Shown one piece after another: positions 1 through 13,241 of a stretch of DNA of 64,000 nucleotides (the first letter of the stretch is position 1; every line of letters starts with the position of its first letter). Below the pieces are notes generated by a model that saw nothing but the letters and a program-made list of their open reading frames with translations, did not search any database and had not been told where the DNA came from. A program made the position numbers and the translations under genes. This DNA is from Cyanophora paradoxa. Taxonomy: Eukaryota; Glaucocystophyceae; Cyanophorales; Cyanophoraceae. The stretch covers positions 112,818 through 176,817 of the forward strand of contig QPMI01000207.1 in assembly GCA_004431415.1 (NCBI GenBank), read 5' to 3'.

Positions 1-3000
1 CGCTCCGCGGGGGTCAGCCCGGGGGCCCCCTCCGCTGGCCCCGGCGGGCGCGCCGCCAGCGGCAGCGGGCCCGACACGGGGACGATCCCCCGCACGGGGG
101 CGAGCGCCGCCTGCGGTGGCGTCAGCGCGCCGCGGCAGCGTGCGGGGCGGGGCGGGGCGGGGCGGGGCGGGCCTTGTCGGCGAGGAAGAAGCGGAGGTGG
201 GAGTGGAGGAGGGCGAGGGCGCGCTCGGCGGCGGCGGCGCAGGAGCCGGCGGTGGCCTCGGCGGCGGAGCGCGCGGCCTCGGCGGCGCGCTGGGCGGCGC
301 GGCGGGCGGCCTCCTCGCCCTCGGGGCGGCGGCGGGGCCGTCGGGCGGCCCCGCGAGGGCGCGCAGCTGGCCCGGCTCGAGGGTGTCGAGGGCGCGCAGC
401 TGCCGCCCGGCCTCGGCCTCCGCCTCGACGGCGGCGCGCAGGCGGCGCGCCGCCGCCTCCGCCCAGCGCACCAGCAGCGAGAGGGAGGGGAGGCCCGAGG
501 CGCCGGCCCCGGCGGCCGCGCGCGGCGGCTCGGCGAGGAGGAGGGCGGCGGCGAGCTGGTCGAGCGGGGCGGCGGCGAGGCTCGGGGCGAAGAGGGGCCG
601 GAAGGTCGCGGCGGGGCCGGCGCCGGCGGAGCGGGCGTGGCAGAAGGCGGCGAGGTTCTCGACGACCTCGGCGAGGCTCGGGAGGCCGGGGGCCACGGGG
701 CCCTCCTCGGCGAGCGAGCAGGCGGCGAGGAGGCGGAGGGCGAGGGTCTCCAGCTTGGCCGCCTTCGCCCCGAGGCGCTCCTCGAAGGCCGCGCTCGGGG
801 CCAGCGCCGCCAGCAGCGCCGTCCCCAGGAAGAGGGCCCCCGCCCCGCCGCGGCCGCCCCGGGGGGCGCCCCCGGGGCGGCGGGGCGGGCTCGGCGGGGC
901 GGCGGAGGGCGGCCTTGAGGGTGTGGCTGAAGAGGCGGTGGTGCGCGGCGACGAAGTCGAGGGCCTGGACGGCCGCCTCGGGGTGGCCGGGCAGGGAGCC
1001 GACGAGGGCGAGGGCGAGGCGCAGCGCCGGCAGCAGCAGCTGCGCGTGCCGCTCGGCGGGCGGGGGCACGAAGTCGCCGTCGAGCTCCATGGGGGCGGGG
1101 CCGCCGGCGCCGGCCTCGGGGAAGGCGTCAAGGAAGGGGGCGCCGCGGGCGAGCAGCAGCAGCGCGCCGGCGTCGAGGAGGGCCCCCGCCCCGCCGTCGC
1201 GCCCGCCCGACTGGGCCGCCCGCACGAGCAGCGCCATCTGCGCCTCGTAGAGGTAGACGCGCCGCAGCATCTCCGCCGTCACCACCTCCCCCAGCACCCT
1301 GCCCGCCGCCCGGTCAACGCGCGGGCTCGGGGGGCGGGGGGCGGGGAGCGGGGCGGGCGCACGACTCGTCGATGGAGAGGGCGGCGCGGAGGATGTGGCC
1401 GAGGTGGCCCCCGCGCCGCAGCGCCTGCAGCGAGCGCCGCTCGACGGGGCGCCGGGGCGGGGCGGGGGCGCCGGCGAAGGGGCTGCCGCGGGGGAGCCCG
1501 GCGGCGGTGCTCTCCCGCCCGAGCTCCTCGAGGGCGAGGAGCGCGTCGAGGAGGGCGAGCGCCGCCGACTGCCACACCTGGCCCCCGGGCCCCGCGCCCC
1601 GCCCGCCCCCGCCGCCGCCGCCGAGGCCGCCTCCGCCCCGCCGGCGTCCTCCGCGTCGCGCGCCAGCCGCTCGACGAGCTGCGCGCGCCTCAGCGGCGGC
1701 GGGGCGGGCGGGGCGGGGGCGCACGGCGTCGCGGACGGGCTCGAGGAGGGCGAGGGCGGTGTCGGGGAGGGCGGCGGGGGAGGCCCAGGCGGCCGCCGGG
1801 TCGGCGGGGCCGGCGCGGGAGGCGGCGGCGTGGCGGGCGACGGCCGTGGCGTACTGGAGGGCGTGGAGGATGGCGGCGTAGAGCTGGCCCCGCACCGCCA
1901 GCGGCGCCCCGGGCCGCAGCGCCGCCTCCAGCAGCCCCTGCAGCAGCGCCCGCACCCGCCCCGGCGGCAGCGGCGCCAGCGGGCCCACCTCCAGCGGCGC
2001 CCCCGCCGGGAACGTCTGCGCGGCGGCCGGTCAGGGGCGGTGCGGGCGGGGAGGGGCGGGGCGGGGCGGGGCGCCTGCTCGCGGATCTTGGCGGTGAGGG
2101 CGAGGGCGGCGGCGGCGAGGTGCGGGGCGAGGGGCGGGTGGAGGGCGGGGGAGCGGAGGCGCAGGAGGGCGGCCTCGAGGGTCTCGAAGAGGACGCCCTC
2201 GGGGGAGGGGACGGCGGCGGCGAGCACGGAGAAGGCCTCGTATAGCACGACCTGCAGCAGCCGCCGCCACGCCCCGTGCACCCGCTCCCCCGCCCCCTCC
2301 AGCTCCCGCAGCGCGTTCCACTGCACCGCCGCCCGCAGGCCCCGCCGCAGCAGCGCCTCCGCCGCCGCCGGGCCCCGGCGGGCGGCGCCGGGCCGCCGGG
2401 GACGGGGGCCCCGCCGTCGAGGGCGAGGGCACGGCGCAGGCGCGCGTGCAGCGCCTCTATGGCGATGACCCGCACGCCGCGCTCGCCCACCTGCCGCCGA
2501 CGTCAGCCGCCGCGCCGCCGGGGCGGGGCGGGGCGGGCGGGGCGGGGGCACCTCGGTGCACTCGGCGGCGGCGCGGTCGTAGCCGGGGATGCTGGCGCGG
2601 GCCTCGGCGAGGAGGGGCGGGTTGGGCGCGGGGCCCCACTCGGCGGCCTCGAGGAGCTGGAGCATGCGGAATGGCCGCTGGCCGGCGGCGAGCGCGAGGG
2701 CGGCCTCCGGAGCGTGCTCGTCGGCCTCCGGGTCGTACAGCGCCGGCGGCGCGAGCAGCAGCCGCAGCAGCTTCTCCAGGTGGCGGCGGTAGACGACCTC
2801 GGGGCTCCGCCCCGCCCCCGCGCTCACGTGCATCTCCACGGCGGCCGCCTGCAGCAGCCAGGCGCGCTGGTTGAGGGCCGCCGCGCGGGCGTTGGCGGCG
2901 GCGGCGAGGTCGGGGCCGTCGGGGAGGGCGGGGGGCGGGTCGAGGGGCGAGGCGCGGAGGCGGGAGCAGAAGAAGTCGCCGGGGACGGAGCGGAGGAAGG

Positions 3001-6000
3001 CGAGGGCGGGCGGGGAGGCGGCGGGGTTGGCGACGAGGCGGTAGAGAACCTCGTAGGCGAGGTCAGCCAGCAGCGGCTGCCGCCGGCACACCGCCTCCGA
3101 CTCGAGCAGGCCGACGATGACGTGGAGGCAGTTGAGGGGCGGGGCCGGGGGCTCCTGCAGGGGCGGCAGCTGCCCGCCCTCCTCGAGGCGCCCCGTGGAG
3201 ACGTCGTAGCCGAGGAGCATGTGCGCCAGCGAGGCGGCCCGCGAGACGCCCTCCGCCCCCTCCAGGCCCCCGAGCAGCAGCTCCAGCACCGCGCGGGGCA
3301 GCGAGGGCGGCGGCGGGCCCCCCGGCCCCGGCTCGGCCGGCTCGGCGGAGACGGTCTCGTCGGTGGGGGAGAGGGAGCCGAGGCGGCTGACGTAGGCGGC
3401 GCGCAGGGCGGGGGCCACGTCGGGGGCCGACAGGAAGGCGAGGATGCGGTGCGGGTCCTGCCCCGAAAGGAGCGCCGTGATGCGGACGGCGCGGTGGGCG
3501 ACCTCGTCGCTGCAGGGGTACTCGACGTAGCGCGCGAGGCGGACGATGCGGGCGCGGTCGCGCTGGAGGAGCTGGAGGAGGGAGGCCGGGGCGGCGGCGG
3601 CGTCGCGCGCGTGCACCGCCGCCATGTAGTCGACCTCGCGGCGGAGGACCTCCTCGACGAGCTCGAGGGCCGCCAGCACCGACGCCTCGTGCAGCGGCGC
3701 CGCCCCCGTCGGCGACCCGAAGCGGTCCGCCGCGAGCGCCTCGTGGCCGACGGCGAGCACGCCGGTGACGCGGCGGAAGAGGGCGGCGCGGCCCGTGTCG
3801 GCGAGCATCCCCTGCATCACCTCCAGCCCCGGCGCCCGCGCCGCCGCCAGCAGCTCCTCCCGGCTCAGCTCGCCCCGGCCCGCGGGCCGCCGGCCGCCGC
3901 GCCGGCGAGGAGGACGGCGCCGGCGGGGGCGTAGGGGGCGAGGGCGCCGGCGGGGGCGGCGGGGCCGGGGCGGCGGCGGGCCGGGCGTCTCGCGGGCGGC
4001 CTCGGCGAAGTCGGCGGAGCGGACGAGGGCGAGGAAGACGCGCAGCGCCGCGCAGACCAGCGCGTGCCTGCCGGTCCCGCCCCGCCTCGGCACGCCGGCG
4101 GGCGCGGGAGAGGGCGAGCGGGCCGGCGCACCGCTCCTCGGGCTTCTTGTACTGGCGCTCGTCGGCGCGCGCGAAGACGCTGCGGGGCCGTGAGCGGCGG
4201 CGGGGCGGGCGGGGCGCGGGGCGCGGGGCGCGGGCGGGCCTGTCGCGGGCGAAGGCGAGGTAGGGGAGGAAGCCCGGGAGGGGCCGGAGGCCGGCGCCGA
4301 GGTTGGCGGGGCACGGCGCCGCCTCGAGCAGGGCGACGAGCAGCTCCATGAAGGCCACCACCTGCGCGTACTCCTCCTGCGCCCCGCTCCCACGCTCGGA
4401 CCCGGCGCACGCGGGCGGGCGGGCGGGCGGCGGGCGGGAGGGCGGGCGCGCCTGGGGCGAGCAGACGTAGTCGAGCTCGAAGCGGATGTCGGCGGGGCCG
4501 ATGGGGCGCGCGGGGCCGGCCGCCCCGAGGCCCATCGTCGGGAAGAGGGCCCCACGGGCACCAGCGCCCCCGCGCCCGGCGCCGCCTCCGGCAGCGGCCC
4601 CGCGCTCGCCGCCCGGTACACCCGAGGCCGGCGCCGGGCGCCGCCTGGCCGGCCGCGCCCCGCCGAGGGCGCCGGCGCCGACGGCGAAGGGCTGCTGCGG
4701 GGACTGGCCCGGGGCCGGGAAGAGGCCGGCGGGGCTGGGGGCGAGGAGGGAGGAGCCGAGCGGGGCGGCGGGGGAGGGGGCCGGGGCGGCGGTGGCGAGG
4801 ATCTGGGAGGCCTCGAGGTGGTGCCAGAGGGCCCCCGCGATGGCCGGCGTGCGCGCGTACGCCGATAGGGCGCCCATCAGCGCGGCCTTGAGGGGCCCGC
4901 CCACGGGGCAGCGGAGGAGGCCGAAGAGGGTCGGCACGTGGTCGCGGAGGGCCTCGCGGTGGGGCGGGGACCAGTAGAGGACGGCCCGCAGGAGCCCGAG
5001 GAAGGCCACCAGGGCCCGCTCCTCCTCCGGCCGCACCAGCAGCGGGCCGGCCGCCGCCTGCCCCGCGACGCCGGCGGCGGGGGCCGAGGCGGCGGCGCGC
5101 TCCTGCTCCTCCATGAGGCGCTGGTACTCGCCGACGGCGTAGAACATGTGGCTCCACGAGAGGAGCCCCGAGCGGTTCAGGAAGTCGTACGCCAGGCGCG
5201 GGTTCGCCGGCCAGCCCTCGTCCCCCGGCGCCGGCGCGGGGAGGCGGGAGGCGAGGCTCGGCTCGGGGCCGGCGGCGGCGATGGCGGCGAGGAAGCGGAG
5301 GAAGGGGACGAGGGAGGAGCGCTGGACGCCGCCCGTGGCGCACCAGTGGAGGAACTCGCGCAGCGGGCGGTAGGCCTCGCCGTCCCCGGCCTCGGGGCCG
5401 GCGGCGGGGAAGAAGCGGGCGCCGTGCTCGGGGTGGCCCCGGTAGAGCTCCGCCAGGAAGCTCAGCATGTCGCTGAAGTCCGTCCGCTTCGCCGCCGCCG
5501 CCGCCGCCGCCTGCTGCTGCTGCGCCGCCGCCGCCAGCGCCAGCGCCGCCCCGGGCCCGCCGAACGCCGGCGTCGCGGGGGCCGGCGCCGCAGCCGGCGC
5601 CGCCGCCGGCTCGTCGCCGCGCGTGTGGGCCGCCTCCTCCTGCGGGGGCGTCAGGGGGAAGGCGGGCGGGGCGGGGCGGGCGGGGCGGGGCGGGGCGGGG
5701 CGGGCCTTGGCGGCGAGCTCGGTGACCTCGAGGCCCTGGTCGAGGAGGGCGAGGACGAGGTCGTCGAGCACCTGCAGGTCCCGCGCCTCCGCCCCGTCCC
5801 CCACCCGCCCGCTCCGCTCCACCTGCCCCCGCAGGAACCCCAGCGCCCCCAGCTCCACGCCCCGCCCCAGCAGCGCCCGCGGCGACGTCTCCGGCGTCAG
5901 CGCCGCCGGCCGCTGCGCCCCGCCGCGTTGGCGCCGGCGCGGAGCGGGGAGGGCGGCGCGCGCACCGCCTGCTGCGTGGCGAGGGCGAGGCCCAAGGCGA

Positions 6001-7327
6001 GGAAGAGGGCCGCCCGCGGGCCCTCTGCGCGGCGTCCCGCTGCGTGAGGTGGGCGCGGCGGGAGGGGCGGGAGGGGGCGCACGGGACTCCCAGTCGGGGG
6101 AGAGGGCGGCGTGGGCGGCCCGCACGAAGTCGGCGGAGCGGGAGAGGAGGAGCTGGTCCGAGGGCCCGCCGGCGGACGGGTCGTGCAGCTCCGTGTTCAT
6201 CGGGTTCAGCGCGCACACCGCCGCCAGCAGCGCGGTGTGCGCCGCCAGGAAGAGCCCGTCGTCCCCCGGGCGCCCCGCCAGCGCCGCGTACAGCCGCCGC
6301 ACCGCCCCCATCAGCGCCAGCGCGTCGTCCCCCTTCAGCTGCCGCCGGCCTGAGAGGCCGCGGCGGCGGGGGGCGGGCGGCGGGGGCGGGCGGCGGGGGG
6401 GCGGCCGGGGCGCGCCTGCGTGTTGAAGCAGACGTAGTAGAGGGCGTCGCAGAGCAGCTTCCGCTCCTCCGCCACGTACCCCGCGTGCTCCGCCTTCAGC
6501 AGCGACTCCGGCTTCAGCCAGTCCTCCACCCGCTGCGCCCCCGCTCGCCGACTCGCGCGGCGCCGGCCGGCCCGGCGCGCGGCGGGCCCGGCGCACCGTA
6601 ACAAGGGAGGCGAGCTTCCCAGCGAGGCCTTCGCGCAGCAGTTCGTCCGTGAAGCGCACAAACACGTTGCGCAGCTCCGACGGGATCGTGTCGTCGCCCC
6701 GGCCCTGCCCGGCGGTCGCGAGCGCCCCGGGCGGCGCGGTCCCGCGCAGCGACCGGCGCACCTTGAGCAGGCTGACGAGCGACTGGAGCAGATACGAACG
6801 CTCCGTGTAGTACATGTGTGCCGCCGCGTCCTGCGGGTCGAGGCCGAGGCTCGGGCCCTGCTCGTGCGGTGAGAGCCGTTCGCGCCAAGGTCGTTGAGCA
6901 AGCGGGCCGACCATGTGGATGCCGGTCACGAGCAGCTCCACGCAAGCGATCTCATTCAGCTTGAGCCGCTCGCTCATGAACAACGTCTGCGGTGCGATGA
7001 GCGCGCCGGGTCGGTCCGCTTCGCTCGCGCAGCGAACCGCGCTGATGAAGTCCGCCGCGAGCTTCGGCATCCCTCCCTTGATCGGAACATTGGAGTTCTG
7101 CACCTTCTGCTTGTCCTGCTCGCTCGGCGGCTGCGCGGGGTAGGCGGATGTGCGGTCGGTCGCGGCTCGCGGCACGGCGAATCGCGGGAGGGGACCTTGT
7201 TCTCGAGCGGCGCCAACAGGGACGCTTTGTGCTGCCGCAGGAGCGCCTGGAGCGCCGGTACGTTCGCTTCCCGGAACGCGAGGGCGTCCTCCAGCGCTCT
7301 CTGTAAGGAAGCGAAAGACGCCGTCAT
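1..7327 (-). CDS. NUP205: Nup205/Nup192-type inner-ring nucleoporin, 3' end cut by window edge
   Basis: Large alpha-solenoid scaffold nucleoporin of the nuclear pore inner ring. Exon 1 (7327-7196) begins MTASFASLQRALEDAL. After a 65-bp intron (7195-7131) comes PPSEQDKQKVQ, then NEIACVELLVTG and VRFTDELLREGL near 6.95-6.63 kb. These match the conserved N-terminal block of Nup205, which contains a RFTDEL motif. Further helical segments include LLLSRSADFVRAAH and SWSHMFYAVGEYQRLM (about 5.1 kb). The last visible coding segment is LLHSHLRFFLADK near 0.2 kb. Beyond it lies a C-rich intron on the sense strand, so the C-terminus is outside the window. At least a dozen short GC-rich introns interrupt the gene, so the long open frames across them are not real exons. 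Exact exon borders were not all resolved. Family assignment is from N-terminal motif order; Nup188 is the less likely alternative. Confidence 0.8.
7196..7327 (-). other. First coding exon of the nucleoporin gene
   Basis: The ATG at 7327-7325 is chosen because it opens the helical start MTASFASLQ directly and because the exon ends at AAG followed by a GT donor. The intron 7131-7195 ends in CAG and rejoins in frame at PPSEQDKQKVQ. An upstream in-frame Met (7378) would add an Arg-rich stretch with no family match. The gene starts about 315 bp from the divergent start at 7642, so the two probably share a promoter region. Confidence 0.6.
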
Positions 7328-7641
7328 CGCGATCTCCCGCAGCCGACGCAGCCGGCACGCCTCCCGCGACCGCAACAAGCAAGCGCCTGCCGAGCAAGCC
7401 GACGACTTGAGCTTCTACCCCCCTCGCTCCGGCCCCCTCTCCGCAATCGGACTTCCGGAGCGCTCATCGCGGTAGCGCGCCCGCATCCGGCCTCTGGTCG
7501 AGACCGGCTAGCTTTCGGAGTACACGAGAGGCCCCAGCAGCCCCTGGAGCGGCCGGCGGCTGCCAGCAGGTTTTGAATTTCCGGGCGAGCAATGGCTCCC
7601 AGGTCGGTCCAGCAGCTGCCGACCTGTTATCGCTAGTCTGT

Positions 7642-10600
7642 ATGCTAACTACGCGTGCGACAATCCGCTGCAGGCCGCTCGCTCTGGTCGCTCTGGGCGT
7701 TATCGTCCTGGTGGCAGGGCTGGCCCAGGCGGCGGAGCCTATCGGTGCGGCTACTCTGGACTCTGCATATGTGGCACGTTCGCCCGAGTCTTGTTTGCCC
7801 CCGACGCTCGGGATCTTGCGCAGGCTCCACAACTACGTTCGCCGGCGATGGGCACAAGCAGCGCGTTGACGGCAAGTGCCGAGCATACGTCTAGATCGCT
7901 TGAAGTAGTCTCTAATGCGTCGCCTTCTTTTCCGTTCGCCGGCAGGCATGGGCATCGACGCCTCTTTCGACCACCCATGGGACATCAGCGGTGACGAGCG
8001 CGGCCGCCTTTTCTTCGTGGCAGATCGCGATTCGAACTCTATCCGACGGATCTCCTCTACCGCCTCGGTGGAGACGTTCGCTGGCTGCGGCCACGCCGGC
8101 TACATCGACAATTCGAAGCCGTCGGTTGCATGCTTCGACAGGTGCTGCCCTGGAGCGCTCGCCTGGTTTACATCTGGCTGGATGAGCTCTAGCTAACGAA
8201 GGGCGCGTGCCCGTGCAGCCCGACTGGTGTTGCGTACAACTCGAAGGACGACATCCTTTTCATTGCTGACAGCAAGAACCACCGCATCCGCCGCATCACT
8301 GCGGCCTCCCGTGCGCTCATTCCTTCCTTCTTTCGCTGGCCAGGGGCCGAGGGGCGAGCCAGATGAGGACGGCTCGGCGCACGTTGACACGATCGCCGGC
8401 ACGGGCGTCGCGGAGGCGGTGGACGGTTTCGGCACCCTGGCCTCCTTCCGCAACCCGTACGTGCTCCACTACGACCGGTACAACAAGCACATCTACGTCG
8501 GCGACGACTGGCTCATCCGCCGCATCGACTGCGACGGTAGCCGGTTTTGCTTCTTTCCCTTTCCTTTCCCCTCTCTTCCGACACGGCGCTGCAGGCCAGG
8601 TCACGACCCTCGCGCGCGTGAACGACCCCACCCTCGCGGATCGTTACGGTGCGCCTCTGCGGCTGCGGCGCGGCTCGGGAAGGGGCGGCGAGCCGGGCAC
8701 GCAGCGGGCCGCCCGGCGATCACGGGCATGTTCTTCGACTACACCGCCAACCGCCTGTACGTTGCTGATGGCTGGACCAACCGCGTCAAGGTTCTCGACG
8801 TCACCAAGTCCCCTGGTCTGGCCCAGCCCCCCGCTCCGGGGTTCGCCCCGCCTCAACCTGCCCCGCAGCCGTCCTCTCCCTGTACGCCGGTGGCGGCGGC
8901 CGCTTCCTCTCGCGCGGCGAGCGCCTGTCAGCGGGCGTCGGGCGCCCGTGGGGCGTGGCGGTGAACCCCTACACGCAGACCGTCTACGCGCTCAGCAGCG
9001 AGGACAACCGCGTGCTGAAGGTGACCCCGGAGGGCTTCATCGAGTCGGTGGCCGGCAGCGGGCAGTACAGCTTCCGCGACGGCGTCGCCGAGCAGGCCTC
9101 GTTCCGCTCCCCGCAGGGTCCGCCGCGCCGCGCGCCCCGCGCCCCGCGCCGCCCCTCCCGACCGGCCGGCCAGGCGGCCACTTCGTGATCACGGAGGGCG
9201 CGATGTACGTGACCGACGCTGACAACCACCGCGTCCGCCGCATCGTCGTCTCCGGTGCGGCCCCCGCGTTGTCCCCGGCCCGGCGCTGCCCCTCACGCCC
9301 GCCCCAGGCTACGTCGCCTCGGTCTCCCCGTCGGCCGGCACCAAGCGCGGCGGGTACCTGGTGACAATCTCGGGCGGGAACCTCGGCAACGGGGCGGCGG
9401 GCGACATCTACAGCGTGCTGCTCGCCGGCGCGCAGGCGACGATCGTGAGCCAGTCGGCGGACCAGGTGGTGGTGACGGCCGGCGCCTCGACGCGCGTCGG
9501 GCGCGGCAACGTGGTCGTCGTGTCGCGCTCGAAGGGCATGACGGTGGGCCCCGTCGAGTTCGACCTCGGCTTCACGTACCTCGACGCCCCGGAGCCGTAC
9601 ATCGCGACCGTGCTGCCGAACAACGGCCCCCTGTACGGCGGCAACAAGGTGACGATCACGGGCTCCGACCTCGCGTCGGGCACCGGCTCGGACATCACCT
9701 CCGTCTACCTCGGCGAGGTGCCCGCCACCATCGTCTCCAAGAGCCCGTACTCGGTGGTCGTGACCGCCGGCGCGGCCGCCTCGGCCGGCACGCGCGACGT
9801 CGTCGTCACCTCGGGCACCGGCTCCACCCGCCGCACCCTCGCCTACACCTACAACCCCAAGGGCTCCATCCTCGGCCTCGAGCCGCCCTCGGGACCCGTG
9901 CGCCCCGCCCCGCACCGCCCGCCCGCGCCGCCCCGCTCATCGCCGCGCAGCTGGAAGGCGGGAACATGGTGACCGTGCGCGGCTCGTCGCTCGGCTCGGG
10001 GCGGGACATCTACGAGGTGGTCATCGGGGGGAAGAGCGTGCCGCCGGTGAGCCAGACGAACAAGCGCGTCACGGTGATCGCGCCGCCGTCGGCCAAGGAG
10101 GGCCCCGTCGACGTCGCCGTCCGCTCCATCTCCTACGGCGAGACCTCCATGGCCTCCGCCTACAGCTACGAGGCCGGTGCGCCGCTCGCCCCGCTCCCTG
10201 CCCCCCGCCCCGCCGACGCGCCCCCGCAGACGGCTTCCTGACGCTGGCGGACCCCGAGCTCTCGCGCTTCAGCGGGGGCATCGTGGTGACGATCCACGGC
10301 TCGCGCTTCTCGGACGGCTCGGACGTCTCGAGCGTGGCGATTAACAAGAAGGAGGCGACGATCCTCTCGCAGAAGCAGGGCGAGGTGGTCGTCCGCGTCC
10401 CGTCGGGCTCCGACCTCGGCCTCGACCCCCGCGAGAGCGCCTACGTCAAGGTCACCGTCACCTCGCGCAGCCGCGGCGCGACTTCGAGCAGCAGCATCCT
10501 CCAGTACGTCGCGCAGGGCGTCATCATGAGCGTGAGCCCGAACCTCGGCCCCGTCGAGGGCGGCAACCAGATCACCATCGCCGGCTCGCACCTCGGGGAC

Positions 10601-13241
10601 GGCGACGACATCACCGCCGTCACATTCAACGGCGTCGGCGCCAAGATCCTCCTCCAGTCCGCCACCAAGATCGTCGTCGAGGTCCCCGCCGCCGACGGCC
10701 CCGGCACCACCGACATCAGCGTCACCTCCTCGGCCTACGGGCAGACCAGCGCCAAGGACGCCTACCGCTACGTTCAGAGTGCGCCCCCGCCCGCTTTGGG
10801 GCGCCCGCCGCGGCCGACGCGCGGGCGCAGAGGGGACGATCAAGGGGATCGTGCCGGACGAGGGCCCGCTCGAGGGCGGCAACTCGGTGACCATCACGGG
10901 GGCGTACCTCGCGGCGCCCAGTGGCGACATCGTCACGTGCCGCATCGGCTCGCAGCTCGGCAAGGTGACGGACGCGAGCGCGAGCCACGTGGTGTGCGTG
11001 GTGCCGGAGGGCCCGCGCCCCGGCCTCGTGGACGTCGAGGTCGCCAGCCTCCTCTCCGGCCTCGTCCTCGCGGAGGACGCCTACACGTACCTCGCCCCGC
11101 CGCCCCCGCTCTCCAACATCACCGCCGTCGTCGCCGGGGCCGCCGGCGACGGCTACGTCATGAGCGCCCGCTCGGCGCCCAACGGCGTCTCCGCCGAGTA
11201 CGACCTCACCGTCACCATGCCGACGCGCCACACCGTCGTCCTCGGCAAGGCCGTCGGCGCCAACGCCGGCGCGAGCGTCAAGTACCAGTGGCAGCAGACG
11301 AACGGCGACCGCCTGCGGGTGGCGAACGTGGATAGCGCGGACCTGGCGCTCTGCGAGATGGACCCCGGCTACTACACCTTCCGCCTCAAGGTGACCGACG
11401 GCGAGGACACCGATGCCACCGTCGTCCGCCTCCGCGTCAACGGCTGGCACGGTCCGCGCCCCGCCCCGGCCCCCGGCCCCCGGCCCCGCTGAGGGTGGCG
11501 CAGAGCGGGGCGCGTCGCTGCTGGCGGCGGTGATGTCGGCGGTGACGATGGCGGTGCTCGCGTCGGCGTCGACGGCGACGCTGGTGGGGCAGAAGTTCGG
11601 GCACGTGCTCCTCCTCGTCTCCTTCGTGCAGTTCCTGGCCGCGCTCAACGGCCTCTCGGTGGAGTTCCCCGCCAACGTCGTCGCCCTCTACGACGGCCTC
11701 GCCTGGTCTATCCTCCACTTCAACTTCCCCTGGGAGGACGTCCGCCAGGGCGACATGCCCGGCCACATCTTCCGGTGCCCCGCCCCCTCCGCCCCCCGCC
11801 CCCGCCCGCCTCCTCTCACCCGCCCCGCCCCGCAGCCGCGGGCAGCCGGTGCCGGACGAGGACATGCCGTGCCCGCTGGACCACGTCTTCCTCTGGACGC
11901 CGCAGTCCCTCGGCTGGGGCGCCGCCTTCCTCCTCCTCTCCGCCGTCGTGGGCGCCCTCGGCTCCCTCATCCTGCGCGCCGCCCTCGGGCGCGCGGCGCT
12001 GCCGGGGCGCTTCTCCGTGCAGAAGACCTTCTTCGTGACGGCCTCGCTCGTCTTCTTCGGGATCGCCCTCCACGCCTTCCGCCTGCTGCGCTTCGCCTCG
12101 CACCTGACGACGGGCGGCATCTACAAGGCCATCCTCGCCATCGCCCTCCTCGTCCTCCTCGTCTTCTACCTCCTCTGGCTCTTCTCCGCCCTGCGCCGCC
12201 TCGTCACCGACTTCCGCGCCTTCACGTACCGCGCCGGCGTGCAGCCGAAGATGTTCGGCTCGGCCCTCGCCGGCGCCGCCGGCTCCCTCGACGGCTCCGC
12301 CCTCGCCCGCTCCACCGACGCGAGCGCGCGCGACTCGGAGACGCTCGGCGCGCGCGGCGGCTTCCGCCTCATGAAGTGCCACGGCGACTGGGAGGCGGCC
12401 GCCGGCGGCGAGGCGCGCCTCAAGATGTTCGGCTGGACGCTGCGCAAGTACCGCGGCGTGAAGGGGGCGTACCTCTACCACCCGCTGCTGCTCGTCAAGT
12501 TCCTCCTCATGGGCTTCGTCATCGGCATGTTCAAGGGCGCCGAGGCGGACCGCAGCGCCGGCTGGACGCAGCTCATCGTCCTCATCGTGCTGCAGGGCGT
12601 GGAGGTGATGTTCCTGGCGATGACCATGCCGTACAACCACAACGCGATGAACATCCTCGCGGTGGGGACCTCCTCCATCGAGGCCCTCGTCCTGCTCTTC
12701 GCCGCCGGCTGCCACGCCCAGTCCTCCTTCGCCGTCTCGGGCCACCTCGGCTCCGCCCTCGTCGGCCTCGCCTTCGGCTGGTTCCTCATCCTCGCCGCCT
12801 GCGAGCTCCTCATCCACTGGTACGTGCGGGCCTGGAAGCGCCGCGAGTTCGTCCCCGCCAAGGACCCCCGCTCCATCTGGGACGAGTTCCCCTCCGTGCG
12901 CCCCCGCCCCGCCCCCCGCCCGCCCCCCGCCCCGCCCGCCTCCGACGCCCCGGCGGCAGTACATGGGGGCGGACGGCGGGCGCACGGCGTACGTGTCGTA
13001 CACGCAGAGCCCCGCGGCGACGACGGCGGCGCGCCTGAACGCCTCGGTCCGCTCGGCGGCGTCGGGCGAGTCGCCGACGGTGTACGGCGCCACGGCGGGG
13101 CAGCAGCGGCAGGTCTACGACGGGCCCGGCGGCGGCGGCCTCTCCCTCTCCGCGGCCTTCGCGCAGAACGCGCAGACCTCCACCCGCGTCAACGAGCGCC
13201 TCGTCGCCACCGAGCAGCGCGGCTCCTACCGCGCCTTGTAG
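7642..13241 (+). CDS. NHL-repeat / six IPT-domain / TRP-like multi-pass membrane protein
   Basis: The start at 7642 gives a clear signal peptide (MLTTRAT then a hydrophobic run LVALGVIVLVAGLAQA). The ectodomain opens with NHL beta-propeller repeats: LFFVADRDSNSIRRI, IADSKNHRIRRI, YVGDDWLIRRID, LYVADGWTNRVKVL, YALSSEDNRVLKV and YVTDADNHRVRRI (7.95-9.25 kb). Six IPT/TIG immunoglobulin-like domains follow (9.31-11.10 kb), each with the GG-x-x-VTI-x-G signature, for example LYGGNKVTITGSDL. A PKD/REJ-like beta domain (about 11.1-11.45 kb, YYTFRLKVTDGEDTD) precedes roughly nine transmembrane helices. Their first pair, including GQKFGHVLLLVSFVQF, resembles the fungal TRP-like/flavin-carrier family. 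The cytosolic tail ends RGSYRAL at 13241. Probably a surface receptor or channel. Introns are short; one is GC-AG (7872-7945). Ion conductance is inference; the domain order is seen directly. Confidence 0.75.
7872..7945 (+). other. GC-AG intron in the NHL-IPT-TRP-like gene
   Basis: The upstream exon ends GTTGACG, followed by the donor GCAAGT. The acceptor is CGGCAG before GCATGGGC. Splicing restores the NHL reading GHKQRVDG-MGIDASFDHPWD in frame, which no nearby GT donor does. The 74-bp intron is one of several GC-donor introns in this window. Confidence 0.65.

Noticed and set aside
116-2245. 709-codon open frame on the plus strand
   Set aside because: Antisense shadow of the nucleoporin gene; composed of Gly/Arg/Ala repeats with no domain.
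122-4621. 1,499-codon open frame on the minus strand as a single exon
   Set aside because: It runs through several CCCCGCC-type introns and changes to Arg/Pro-rich nonsense between them. High GC simply makes stop codons rare. The gene is real, the single exon is not.
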